In this document: positions 1-5,514 of the stretch, piece by piece
Layout: each line of letters opens with the position of its first letter
Numbering within the stretch: the stretch's first letter is position 1
NCBI GenBank assembly: GCA_030148365.1
Contig: JASBTO010000242.1
Span: 1-6,807 of the forward strand
DNA: 6,807 bases
Direction: 5' to 3'
Source: Kangiellaceae bacterium
GTDB lineage: Bacteria > Pseudomonadota > Gammaproteobacteria > Enterobacterales > Kangiellaceae
The notes under the pieces: generated by a model
Seen by the model: only the letters and a program-made list of their open reading frames with translations
Told to the model about the DNA's origin: nothing
Database searches by the model: none
Made by a program: the position numbers and the translations under genes

Positions 1-881
1 AGGATGCGGGAATCGGTCCCACGCAGGCTGCCTTCGAATTTCGCGTACTTCTTGCGCACTTCCCGGAAGTAGTCTGCGATCTCTTCCAGAAGTTTCAGAT
101 CCAGCCCGGTATCCCGCTCGGTGTTCTGGAAGATGGAGACCACCGACTCCGTTGGCGAGTGGCCATAGGTCATGCTCATGGAAGAAATACTGGTGTCGAC
201 CATGTCGATCCCCGCTTCCACGGCCTTGACGATGGTCGCCGTCGACAGGCCGGTAGTGGCGTGGCACTGCATGGCAACAGGAATGGAGAGGTTTTCCTTG
301 AGGCGGCTGACCAGCTCTTCGGCGACGTAGGGCTGCAGCAAGCCGGCCATATCCTTGATGGCGATGGAGTGGGCGCCGGCGTCCTCGAGTCGGCGCGCCA
401 TCCCGAGCCAGAAGTCCATGTCGTGCACCGGACTGACGGTATAGGACATGGTGCCCTGGGCGTGCTTGTCGACCTCGGCGGTCGCCTTGATGGCGGTTTC
501 CAGATTGCGCATGTCATTCATGGCATCGAAGATCCGGAACACGTCGACGCCGTTGGTCGCGGCCCGCTCGACGAACTTGCGCACCACGTCGTCAGCGTAA
601 TGGCGATAACCGAGAATATTCTGGCCCCGAAACAGCATCTGCTGGGGCGTATTGGGCATGGCCGCTTTGAGCTTGCGGATCCGCTCCCAGGGGTCTTCCC
701 CGAGATAGCGAATACAGGCATCGAAAGTCGCCCCACCCCAGGTTTCCAGCGACCAGAAGCCGACCCTGTCGAGCTTCTCGGCTATCGGCAGCATGTCGTC
801 GAGGCGCATGCGGGTCGCCAGCAACGACTGGTGGCCATCGCGCAATACAACGTCGGTAATTTTCAGAGGCTTGGCGGTCAT
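1..881 (-). CDS. oadA: Oxaloacetate decarboxylase alpha subunit / pyruvate carboxylase subunit B, carboxyltransferase domain (partial)
   Basis: The 293 visible N-terminal residues form the carboxyltransferase TIM barrel of the biotin-dependent OadA/PycB family; the C-terminal part, where the family carries its biotinyl domain, is off the left edge. In the Na+-pumping decarboxylase this subunit moves the carboxyl group of oxaloacetate to biotin in the cytoplasm, and the membrane beta subunit then releases CO2 and exports Na+. Visible landmarks are LRDGHQSLLATRM (metal ligand Asp15), SLETWGGATFD near residues 41-51, FRIFDAMND, IAIKDMAGLL (Lys176, the expected carboxylated lysine) and QCHATTG (residues 205-211). 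The family's first metal-binding His of the HxH pair is Gln205 here; His207 is kept. The ATG at 879-881 is supported by the conserved ITDVVLRDGHQS immediately after the start. It lies 14 nt after the oadG stop, so the two are co-transcribed. A PycB role with a separate biotin carboxylase cannot be excluded; the oadG neighbour favours the decarboxylase. Confidence 0.93.
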   Translation of the reverse strand, partial: MTAKPLKITDVVLRDGHQSLLATRMRLDDMLPIAEKLDRVGFWSLETWGGATFDACIRYLGEDPWERIRKLKAAMPNTPQQMLFRGQNILGYRHYADDVVRKFVERAATNGVDVFRIFDAMNDMRNLETAIKATAEVDKHAQGTMSYTVSPVHDMDFWLGMARRLEDAGAHSIAIKDMAGLLQPYVAEELVSRLKENLSIPVAMQCHATTGLSTATIVKAVEAGIDMVDTSISSMSMTYGHSPTESVVSIFQNTERDTGLDLKLLEEIADYFREVRKKYAKFEGSLRGTDSRI

Positions 882-895
882 GTCGGGGTTCCGGT

Positions 896-1117
896 TCAGG
901 GGCGTGTGTTACGGGTTCGATTACGATAATCATGGATTGCCGCGCTGATGGCGGCCAGGTGCGCTTCGGGGACGCTGCCGTCAGCAGATTCACCGGCGGA
1001 CCCGGTCGGTGCCAGCCTGGCCATCAGGGTAACCACCAGCACAAGCAAACCGAGGAAAAGAAAGACCACGCTCATGCCGATAGCCATCAGATTCAGGCCG
1101 GCCAGCAACTGTTCCAT
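896..1117 (-). CDS. oadG: Oxaloacetate decarboxylase gamma chain (OadG family)
   Basis: This is a 73-residue protein with one N-terminal membrane helix (about residues 5-31, LLAGLNLMAIGMSVVFLFLG and onward) and a short hydrophilic tail. The tail includes EAHLAAISAAIHDYR, the small C-terminal helix typical of OadG proteins. In the known pump the gamma chain anchors the alpha subunit to the membrane-bound beta subunit and helps the decarboxylation step, partly through metal binding by its C-terminal tail. The ATG at 1115-1117 is chosen because AGGAA (1126-1130) lies 8 nt upstream. An upstream GTG at 1157-1159 would add 14 residues before the helix and would overlap the likely -10 box, so it is less likely. 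The gene is first in an oadG-oadA order, as in classical oadGAB operons; oadB is not in the window. Assignment rests on size, topology, tail motif and neighbour. Confidence 0.85.
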   Translation of the reverse strand: MEQLLAGLNLMAIGMSVVFLFLGLLVLVVTLMARLAPTGSAGESADGSVPEAHLAAISAAIHDYRNRTRNTRP

Positions 1118-1125
1118 GGAGTGAA

Positions 1126-1130
1126 TTCCT
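1126..1130 (-). promoter_or_regulatory. Ribosome binding site of oadG
   Basis: On the minus strand AGGAA precedes the ATG at 1117 by 8 nt. It decides the oadG start in favour of the shorter protein. Confidence 0.6.
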
Positions 1131-1149
1131 GTTGAGACGTTAGCCGAGG

Positions 1150-1177
1150 ATATTAGCACTAACGGAGAGAATGCAAA
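1150..1177 (-). promoter_or_regulatory. Putative sigma70-type promoter of the oadGA operon
   Basis: On the minus strand a TTTGCA -35-like hexamer (1172-1177) is followed after 16 nt by TAATAT (1150-1155), a 5/6 match to the -10 consensus. This would start transcription about 25 nt upstream of the oadG start codon. It is the best promoter-like pair seen in the region upstream of oadG. It was found by eye and not scored against a model. Confidence 0.45.
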
Positions 1178-1268
1178 AATCTATGGGGAATGATGCTCTT
1201 TAGCGAGAAATCGGGATGGCTTGTTTTTGTCGCCGTCCTCGTTGCTGCGGCAATGGCCAATTTCCGGA

Positions 1269-1314
1269 GTCATCCTCGCGAACGCGGGGATCCATGCCGG
1301 ACGCTTGCACGCGC
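1269..1314 (+). repeat. Dispersed repeat family A, copy 1 (46 bp)
   Basis: This 46-bp copy differs by one base from the copy at 1391-1436. Its core, CTCGCGAACGCGGGGA, is an imperfect palindrome able to form a GC-rich hairpin. It belongs to the common GTCATTCYCGCG...CGGGAATCCA class of intergenic repeats in proteobacterial genomes. Confidence 0.8.
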
Positions 1315-1352
1315 CCTGTTAATGATGCCGGCGGCTGACGTTTCGGCAGATC

Positions 1353-1383
1353 CCGGATTCCGCTGCGCTGCATCCGGGCTACG
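1353..1383 (+). repeat. Dispersed repeat family B, copy 1 (31 bp)
   Basis: The 31 bp are identical to 1609-1639. The ends CCGGAT and ATCCGG pair to form a hairpin over a GCTGCGCTGC-containing loop. Elements of this CCGGAT-CGCTGCGCT-ATCCGGGCTACG type are widely dispersed in intergenic DNA of proteobacteria. Confidence 0.8.
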
Positions 1384-1390
1384 GAAGACG

Positions 1391-1436
1391 GTCATCCTCG
1401 CGAACGCGGGGATCCATGCCGGACACTTGCACGCGC
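1391..1436 (+). repeat. Dispersed repeat family A, copy 2 (46 bp)
   Basis: This is a direct copy of 1269-1314 with 45 of 46 positions identical (G to A at the base after GGAC). The two flank a family B copy at 1353-1383, giving an A-B-A arrangement with 76 bp between the A copies. Confidence 0.8.
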
Positions 1437-1520
1437 GAGGTTAGTGGTACCTACAGCTTGAAGACAGGTGCCGGTTATCCGGATTGAAATTGGGGGTTTG
1501 GGTGTTGTGCCTGCATTGAG

Positions 1521-1547
1521 ATGGTTTCCCGCGTTCGCGAGAATGAC
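1521..1547 (-). repeat. Dispersed repeat family A, copy 3 (27-bp core, inverted)
   Basis: Read on the minus strand, this 27-bp stretch matches the first 27 bases of copy 1 with three mismatches. It lacks the GCCGGACGCTTGCACGCG tail of copies 1 and 2, so it is a core-only copy in the opposite orientation. Confidence 0.7.
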
Positions 1548-1608
1548 GGAATGGTGCGGGAGTGACGGAATGGTGGCCAGGTGAATTGTGGGCGCGCTTC
1601 AGCAGGTT

Positions 1609-1639
1609 CCGGATTCCGCTGCGCTGCATCCGGGCTACG
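1609..1639 (+). repeat. Dispersed repeat family B, copy 2 (31 bp)
   Basis: This copy is 31 of 31 bases identical to 1353-1383 and in the same orientation. It lies about 80 bp downstream of the dinB stop codon, where its hairpin could protect or shorten the operon transcript. Confidence 0.8.
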
Positions 1640-1720
1640 AGTGCGAGGCGATGGTTGGTGTGAGGGAGAGTGCGAAGGCCAAAGGCCAGAGGCAGCGAAT
1701 AATTGTTGGCCGGCTTTGAA

Positions 1721-2818
1721 TTACTCCGTTTCCGGATCATAGTCCAGCGGCAGCTGCACGAAGCTGGCCGCGTCGGGGGACTGGAAGCGGACGCCCAGAC
1801 CCATCAGGCGCACGGGTTTGTCGCGGCGGGCAAAGCCTTCTTCAATCAATTCGCGGAACAGGTCGTCGCGAATACCGAAGCTGGTACGCTCCACGGTGGT
1901 GGCGGAAAAGTCGGAAAACTTGAGCTTGATAAACTGTTTGTTGACCGGGATCTCCATGCCGCTTCGGGCGACCCTGCGTTTGAGGCTTTGCAACATCTCC
2001 GGCAGCTCCGTCAGGCAATCCTCAACGGTTTCCAAATCCTGATCATAGGTGTTCTCAATGCTCAGGGATTTTCTGCCCTGCCGGGCAACCACCGGCCGAT
2101 CGTCGATGCCGCGGCTCAAATCATGGAGGTGCTTGCCGAAACTGCCGAACTTGCGGTGCAGATCCAGCAATTCCACTGCGCGCACATCCTCACAGGTATA
2201 GATCCCCATGCGGTGGAGCTTTTCGGCGGTCTTTTTGCCGACGCCGAACAGTCGCTCGACCGGCAGGGCCCGGACGAAATCATCGATTTGCTCGGGCAAA
2301 ATGACAAAAAGACCATCGGGTTTGTCCCAGTCACTGGCAATCTTGGCGAGAAATTTATTCGGTGCGACGCCGGCCGAGGCGGTCAGATTCAGTTCCGACT
2401 TGATCCGCCGGCGAATGGCGCGGGCGATCAGGGTGGCGCTGCCCTGATGGTGTTCAGAGCCGGTGACATCAAGATAGGCCTCGTCCAGTGACAAGGGCTC
2501 GATGCGCTGGGTGTAATCCGAAAATATAGCCCGGATCAGCCGGGACTCGTGCCGGTACTTGTCGAAGTTTGCCGACACAATATTGAGGCCGGGGCACAGC
2601 CGCTTCGCGTGGGCGCTCGGCATGGCGGAGCGAACCCCGAAATCCCGGGCCTCGTAATTGCAGGCGGCGATGACGCCACGCTTGCCGGGGTCGCCGCCGA
2701 CGGCGACGGGGTGGCCACGCAATCCGGGATCATCCCGGACTTCCACGGCCGCGTAAAAACAATCCATATCGACATGGATAATTTTCCTGACGAGGGCGTC
2801 GGTCTCCGGCGCTGCCAC
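1721..2818 (-). CDS. dinB: DNA polymerase IV (Y-family, error-prone)
   Basis: The 365-residue protein is a complete Pol IV, slightly longer than the 351-residue E. coli enzyme. It carries out translesion synthesis in the cytoplasm. The palm and fingers (about 10-175) contain IIHVDMDCF with metal-binding Asp17 and SLDEAYLD with Asp112 and Glu113. Tyr22 sits at the steric-gate position that is Phe13 in E. coli. The thumb (about 176-240) has the helix-hairpin-helix FGVGKKTAEKLHRMG, and the little finger spans about 245-345. The C-terminal QLPLDY (355-360) looks like a beta-clamp binding peptide. The start is GTG at 2816-2818, the only start codon that keeps the RKIIHVDMD strand, because an in-frame stop lies two codons upstream. 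That stop is the kinase gene's own TGA, 3 nt away, and no Shine-Dalgarno is visible, so expression probably relies on coupling to the kinase. All key residues are present. Confidence 0.96.
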   Translation of the reverse strand: MAAPETDALVRKIIHVDMDCFYAAVEVRDDPGLRGHPVAVGGDPGKRGVIAACNYEARDFGVRSAMPSAHAKRLCPGLNIVSANFDKYRHESRLIRAIFSDYTQRIEPLSLDEAYLDVTGSEHHQGSATLIARAIRRRIKSELNLTASAGVAPNKFLAKIASDWDKPDGLFVILPEQIDDFVRALPVERLFGVGKKTAEKLHRMGIYTCEDVRAVELLDLHRKFGSFGKHLHDLSRGIDDRPVVARQGRKSLSIENTYDQDLETVEDCLTELPEMLQSLKRRVARSGMEIPVNKQFIKLKFSDFSATTVERTSFGIRDDLFRELIEEGFARRDKPVRLMGLGVRFQSPDAASFVQLPLDYDPETE

Positions 2819-2821
2819 GAT

Positions 2822-4162
2822 TCAGGGCAGCCGCAGACGGATAAACGCACCGCCGAGGCTGGATGTTTTAATCTCCATGTCACCATTATAGGAGCGCAGG
2901 ATATCGGAGACTATCGCGAGCCCGATCCCCTGCCCCTCCACGGCTTCATCGAGGCGGGCGCCCCGGGACAAGACCGCGCGACTGACCGTCGAAGGAATGC
3001 CCGGGCCATCATCGTGAATTTCCACAACCACGCCGGCCTCGCCGGATTGGGCCCGGATAAGAACCTTGCGCCTGGCAAACTTGCAGGCATTGTCGAGCAG
3101 GTTACCGAGCAGTTCGAGCAGATCACCGGCATCCATGCCGACTTTCAGACCTTCCGGAATGTCCTTTTCCATCACCAGATCCTTGTCCGCGTAGACCTTG
3201 TTCAGGCTTTGCAGGATTTTCCGGGCCTGGGGCTTCAGGGCAATCTTCCGGGCCATGGCGACCGGACCGCTACTCGCCGCCCGACTGAGCTGATAACCGA
3301 CAATCTGGTTCATGCGCCCGAGCTGTTCACGGATGATGCGGGTCAGTTGGCCCTGTTCCTGGGGATTTTGCAGCGAGGTCTGGAGTACGGCAAGAGGCGT
3401 TTTCAGACTGTGGGCAAGATTGCCGAGCGTATCCTGGTAGCGCTGCCGCTGGGCCCGCTCGCTGGAGACCAGCAGATTGATATTATGGGTCAGTCGGGAA
3501 ATCTCGCGGGGATATTCTGATTCCAGACGCTCCTGCAAACCCGCCTCGACCCGGGCCAGTTCACCGCTGACCAGACGCAGTGGCTTGAGGCCCCAGCGAA
3601 CCACCGCCAACTGCACCAGCAACAGACCGATAACCAGCGCCGCCAACCAGGTCCACAGGGTTTTCCGGTATACCGCGAGGGCATCGAGATAACCCCGGCG
3701 GGATTCAGTGACCACAAAGGTATACAGGGTCTCGCCGTCCCGGTGCTCCCAGATCACCGTGTAATTGACCTGCAGGAAGCGTTCGCCATTATAGGTTTTC
3801 TCCGTGAATACCGGCGTGCCCGGCTGAGCCTTCCGGTAGGTCACGTCGACAAAATCGAGACTGGATTCCGAGCGCCAGACCCGCTCACCATTGACATCAA
3901 AAGCATAGCCATAGAGACCGCTGCCCAGTTCATTGAAGCGTTTTTCCGGCATGGTTTCGGGCAGGGAGAGTTCCCCCGGACGGGCTTCTTCGGCGGTACT
4001 GAGAATGCCGAACACCTGGGACTGCAAGCGATCTTCGATAGTCTCGCGCAGGCTCTGATCAAAGGCATGCTCAAGCGCCAGCGCCGCGGCCAGGGTAAAT
4101 ACCAGCAAAACCGCAAGTACGGTCAGCAGCAATCGGGCGTGCAGTGAGTGGAGCCAGCGCAC
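2822..4162 (-). CDS. phoQ: PhoQ-like sensor histidine kinase
   Basis: This 446-residue inner-membrane kinase has the PhoQ layout. TM1 is about 10-31, a periplasmic sensor about 33-168, TM2 about 170-188 and a HAMP linker about 189-240. The dimerisation helix carries NLAHSLKTPLAVL with phospho-acceptor His251. The ATPase domain shows the N box GNLLDNACKF (353-362), G1 DDGPGIP (384-390) and G2 EGQGIGLAI (409-417). It should phosphorylate the response regulator encoded upstream. The sensor domain lacks the long acidic run of enteric PhoQ, so the signal need not be Mg2+ or antimicrobial peptides. The start is GTG (4160-4162) with GGAG about 10 nt upstream, and it places TM1 close behind an HAR-containing N-terminus. 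It is separated from its regulator gene by 287 bp of repeat-bearing DNA, which is unusual for this pair, and is followed after 3 nt by dinB. The family is clear; orthology to enteric phoQ is inferred. Confidence 0.88.
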   Translation of the reverse strand: MRWLHSLHARLLLTVLAVLLVFTLAAALALEHAFDQSLRETIEDRLQSQVFGILSTAEEARPGELSLPETMPEKRFNELGSGLYGYAFDVNGERVWRSESSLDFVDVTYRKAQPGTPVFTEKTYNGERFLQVNYTVIWEHRDGETLYTFVVTESRRGYLDALAVYRKTLWTWLAALVIGLLLVQLAVVRWGLKPLRLVSGELARVEAGLQERLESEYPREISRLTHNINLLVSSERAQRQRYQDTLGNLAHSLKTPLAVLQTSLQNPQEQGQLTRIIREQLGRMNQIVGYQLSRAASSGPVAMARKIALKPQARKILQSLNKVYADKDLVMEKDIPEGLKVGMDAGDLLELLGNLLDNACKFARRKVLIRAQSGEAGVVVEIHDDGPGIPSTVSRAVLSRGARLDEAVEGQGIGLAIVSDILRSYNGDMEIKTSSLGGAFIRLRLP

Positions 4163-4279
4163 TAGGCAGCGGCTCCGGGTGGGGGCGACAGGTTTCCGGG
4201 GGCGGTGTGGGAAGGCGAGTTAGGGGCTACTCTTTCAGGAACAATACCTGGAATGCTGGACTGGTAAAGCACGGCACCA

Positions 4280-4305
4280 TTGATTCGGGCCTGCGCCGGA
4301 ATGAC
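4280..4305 (-). repeat. Dispersed repeat family A, copy 4 (phoP-phoQ gap)
   Basis: This 26-bp copy matches the one at 4358-4383 with four mismatches. On the minus strand it reads GTCATTCCGGCGCAGGC and onward, the GCGCAGGC variant of the family A core. Confidence 0.65.
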
Positions 4306-4357
4306 GGGGATTGCGGGGCCAGGCGTCAAGGTTCTGGATCTGTGGTGCCTGTCTGGC

Positions 4358-4383
4358 TGGATTCCCGCCTGCGCCGGAACGAC
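4358..4383 (-). repeat. Dispersed repeat family A, copy 5 (phoP-phoQ gap)
   Basis: On the minus strand this reads GTCGTTCCGGCGCAGGCGGG then AATCCA, with a near-palindromic hairpin core. It is in the same orientation as copy 4, about 50 bp away. Together they occupy the middle of the 287-bp gap between the regulator and kinase genes (4163-4449), which otherwise holds nothing recognisable. Confidence 0.7.
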
Positions 4384-4449
4384 GTCAGCGGAGCCGCGAA
4401 AGTATTGGGTCATGTTATCGAAAATGACATCCATAAGAGATCCGGCTCT

Positions 4450-5139
4450 TCAGTCCTGCTTTTGCGATTGGAAATTCCGGATCCGGTAGCCCCGACCGCG
4501 CAGTGTTTCTATCGGCTTGAGGGAACCCTCGGGATCAAGTTTCTTGCGCAAGCGGCCGATAAAGACTTCGAGGACATTACTGTCCCGATCGTAATCCTGC
4601 TCATAGAGGTGTTCGGTGAGTTCCATTTTCGAGACCACCTTGCCGGGATGCATCATCAGGTACTCCATCACCTTGTACTCGTATGCCGTCAGGTCCATGG
4701 ATTGTCCCTGGATGCGCACTTCCTGGACCAGGGTATCGAGAGCCAGCGGCCCCATCTCGATGACCGGGCTGGAGAAGCCCGAGGCGCGGCGCAACAGGGC
4801 ATTGAGACGGGCCACCAGTTCCTCCATCTGGAAAGGCTTGACCAGATAGTCATCGGCACCGGCATCCAGGCCTTCGACCTTGTCCTGCCAGTTACCCCGG
4901 GCGGTCAGGATCAGAATGGGAAAATTGCGGTCCTGCTGGCGCAGGGTGCGAATGGCTTCAATGCCGGAAATCCCCGGCAGACCCAAATCAAAAACGCCGA
5001 CGTCGTACTGGAATTCCGCGCCGAAATACAGCGCTTCCTCGCCGTCGGGCGCGGCGTCCACTACATACTTTTGCTGGCGCAGCGCACTGGCCAGTTGTTC
5101 CCGCAAGGTCTTGTCGTCCTCTACCAGCAATAATCGCAT
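4450..5139 (-). CDS. phoP: PhoP-like OmpR-family response regulator
   Basis: The 229-residue protein is a full OmpR/PhoP-class regulator, the normal family length. The receiver domain (1-118) has the acidic pocket Glu7-Asp8-Asp9, phospho-acceptor Asp51 in VFDLGLPG, Thr79 in ILTARG and Lys101 in LVKPF. The winged-helix DNA-binding domain (about 128-222) contains LTAYEYKVMEYLMMHPGKVV, the recognition region SNVLEVFIGRLRKKL and the wing TLRGRGYRI. It should be phosphorylated by the downstream kinase and bind promoter DNA as a dimer. The ATG at 5137-5139 begins the canonical MRLLLVEDD strand, so the start is secure. It lies 5 nt after the PepSY gene's stop codon, indicating co-transcription. The sequence resembles PhoP more than other OmpR members, but the regulon and signal cannot be read from here. 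Confidence 0.92.
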   Translation of the reverse strand: MRLLLVEDDKTLREQLASALRQQKYVVDAAPDGEEALYFGAEFQYDVGVFDLGLPGISGIEAIRTLRQQDRNFPILILTARGNWQDKVEGLDAGADDYLVKPFQMEELVARLNALLRRASGFSSPVIEMGPLALDTLVQEVRIQGQSMDLTAYEYKVMEYLMMHPGKVVSKMELTEHLYEQDYDRDSNVLEVFIGRLRKKLDPEGSLKPIETLRGRGYRIRNFQSQKQD

Positions 5140-5144
5140 TGTTG

Positions 5145-5459
5145 TCAGTTAATCCCCAGGACCCGGCCATTACAGCCATCAACCAGCACGGTGCGAATGC
5201 GACCGTTCGACATCATTTTAACGCGGTAAATGATCTGGTTACCGCGACGTTGCGCATTGGCCGAGAGTGCCTTGCCGCCCACCCGGGCGCTGGCAATGGC
5301 AATGGCCTGGCCCTTGCCGATGTCCTGGCAAGCACGCTCAGTGACATTTCTTTCCATGCGGGGCTTTTCGCGCTGGCCTTTTTGCGCCGGCAAGGCGGCC
5401 AGCGGCATGCAGAGCAGGCCCGCCAGTATCACCCGGATGATGCGTTTTCTTGTCAGCAT
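5145..5459 (-). CDS. Small exported PepSY-like protein
   Basis: The 104-residue product has an N-terminal signal peptide: KR-IIR, then VILAGLLCMPLAALPA, with probable cleavage after Ala25. The mature part (about 45-104) matches the PepSY pattern: GQAIAIASARVGGKALSA, then IIYRVKMMSNGRIRTVLVD, then NGRVLGI. It should act in the periplasm. PepSY proteins beside two-component genes are thought to tune kinases or proteases; that role is inferred here from its position 5 nt before phoP. Two cysteines, Cys44 and Cys96, flank the domain and could form a disulfide. The start at 5459 is preferred over an upstream in-frame ATG at 5484-5486 because it begins the signal peptide directly and has GGGGA about 10 nt before it. 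Cys17 does not sit in a convincing lipobox, so a lipoprotein is unlikely. Confidence 0.8.
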   Translation of the reverse strand: MLTRKRIIRVILAGLLCMPLAALPAQKGQREKPRMERNVTERACQDIGKGQAIAIASARVGGKALSANAQRRGNQIIYRVKMMSNGRIRTVLVDGCNGRVLGIN

Positions 5460-5497
5460 GGAAAAGTTTCCCCGACCCCTGTGCATTCGCTTGTCAG

Positions 5498-5513
5498 TTG
5501 TTTGTGTGTACAG
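5498..5513. promoter_or_regulatory. LexA-box-like site upstream of the PepSY-phoP-phoQ-dinB genes
   Basis: The sequence TTGT-N8-ACAG, with spacer TTGTGTGT, departs by one base from the gammaproteobacterial LexA core CTGT-N8-ACAG and has an alternating T/G spacer. It lies about 38 nt before the PepSY start codon, where a repressor could block transcription. I see no convincing -35/-10 pair around it. Chance occurrence is possible. Confidence 0.3.
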
Positions 5514-5514
5514 T

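Larger units (their letters stand above)
1178..1720. other. Gene-free intergenic stretch loaded with short dispersed repeats
   Basis: Between the oadG promoter and the dinB stop codon there is no gene I can support. The stretch holds three copies of repeat family A and two of family B, listed separately, plus a 13-bp direct repeat (TGACGGAATGGTG at 1544-1556 and 1563-1575). Reading frames that cross it translate the repeats into low-complexity peptides such as HSRERGKP and RMQRSGIRN, with no support as proteins. No T-tailed rho-independent terminator was seen after dinB; the GC-rich repeat hairpins could act as weak transcription barriers between the two same-strand operons. Confidence 0.7.

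Noticed and set aside
159..929. Long plus-strand open frame of 256 codons opposite oadA
   Set aside because: It is antisense to the clearly conserved oadA frame, is rich in Gly/His/Arg as expected from GC-rich shadow frames, and matches no family I know.
1190..1444. Plus-strand 84-codon frame starting MMLFSEKSGWLVFVAVLV
   Set aside because: The start looks like a membrane segment, but all codons past about 25 are translated repeat families A and B, and Shine-Dalgarno spacing is too short. Not supported as a gene.
1674..1690. GGCC-AAA-GGCC inverted repeat after dinB as a terminator
   Set aside because: The stem is only four base pairs with no following T-run on the minus strand, so it does not qualify as a rho-independent terminator.
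1441..1740. Minus-strand 99-codon frame containing RMQRSGIRN and HSRERGKP
   Set aside because: These peptides are the well-known spurious translation of dispersed intergenic repeats, and the frame overlaps the dinB end.
1703..2491. Plus-strand 262-codon frame opposite dinB, and the 323-codon plus-strand frame at 2549-3520
   Set aside because: Both are antisense shadows of dinB and the kinase gene, whose catalytic motifs are intact on the other strand.
4162..4434. Minus-strand 90-codon frame in the phoP-phoQ gap (PAQAGIQ, IPAQARI)
   Set aside because: It is a translation of the family A repeats. It has no domain and no good ribosome binding site.
4431..4452. AAGAG-CCGGAT-CTCTT hairpin just after phoP as a terminator
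   Set aside because: The stem is short and AT-rich, with no T-run after it. It is too weak to call.
4144..5133. Plus-strand 329-codon frame opposite phoP
   Set aside because: It is antisense to the response regulator and begins in the repeat-bearing gap. No recognisable protein features.
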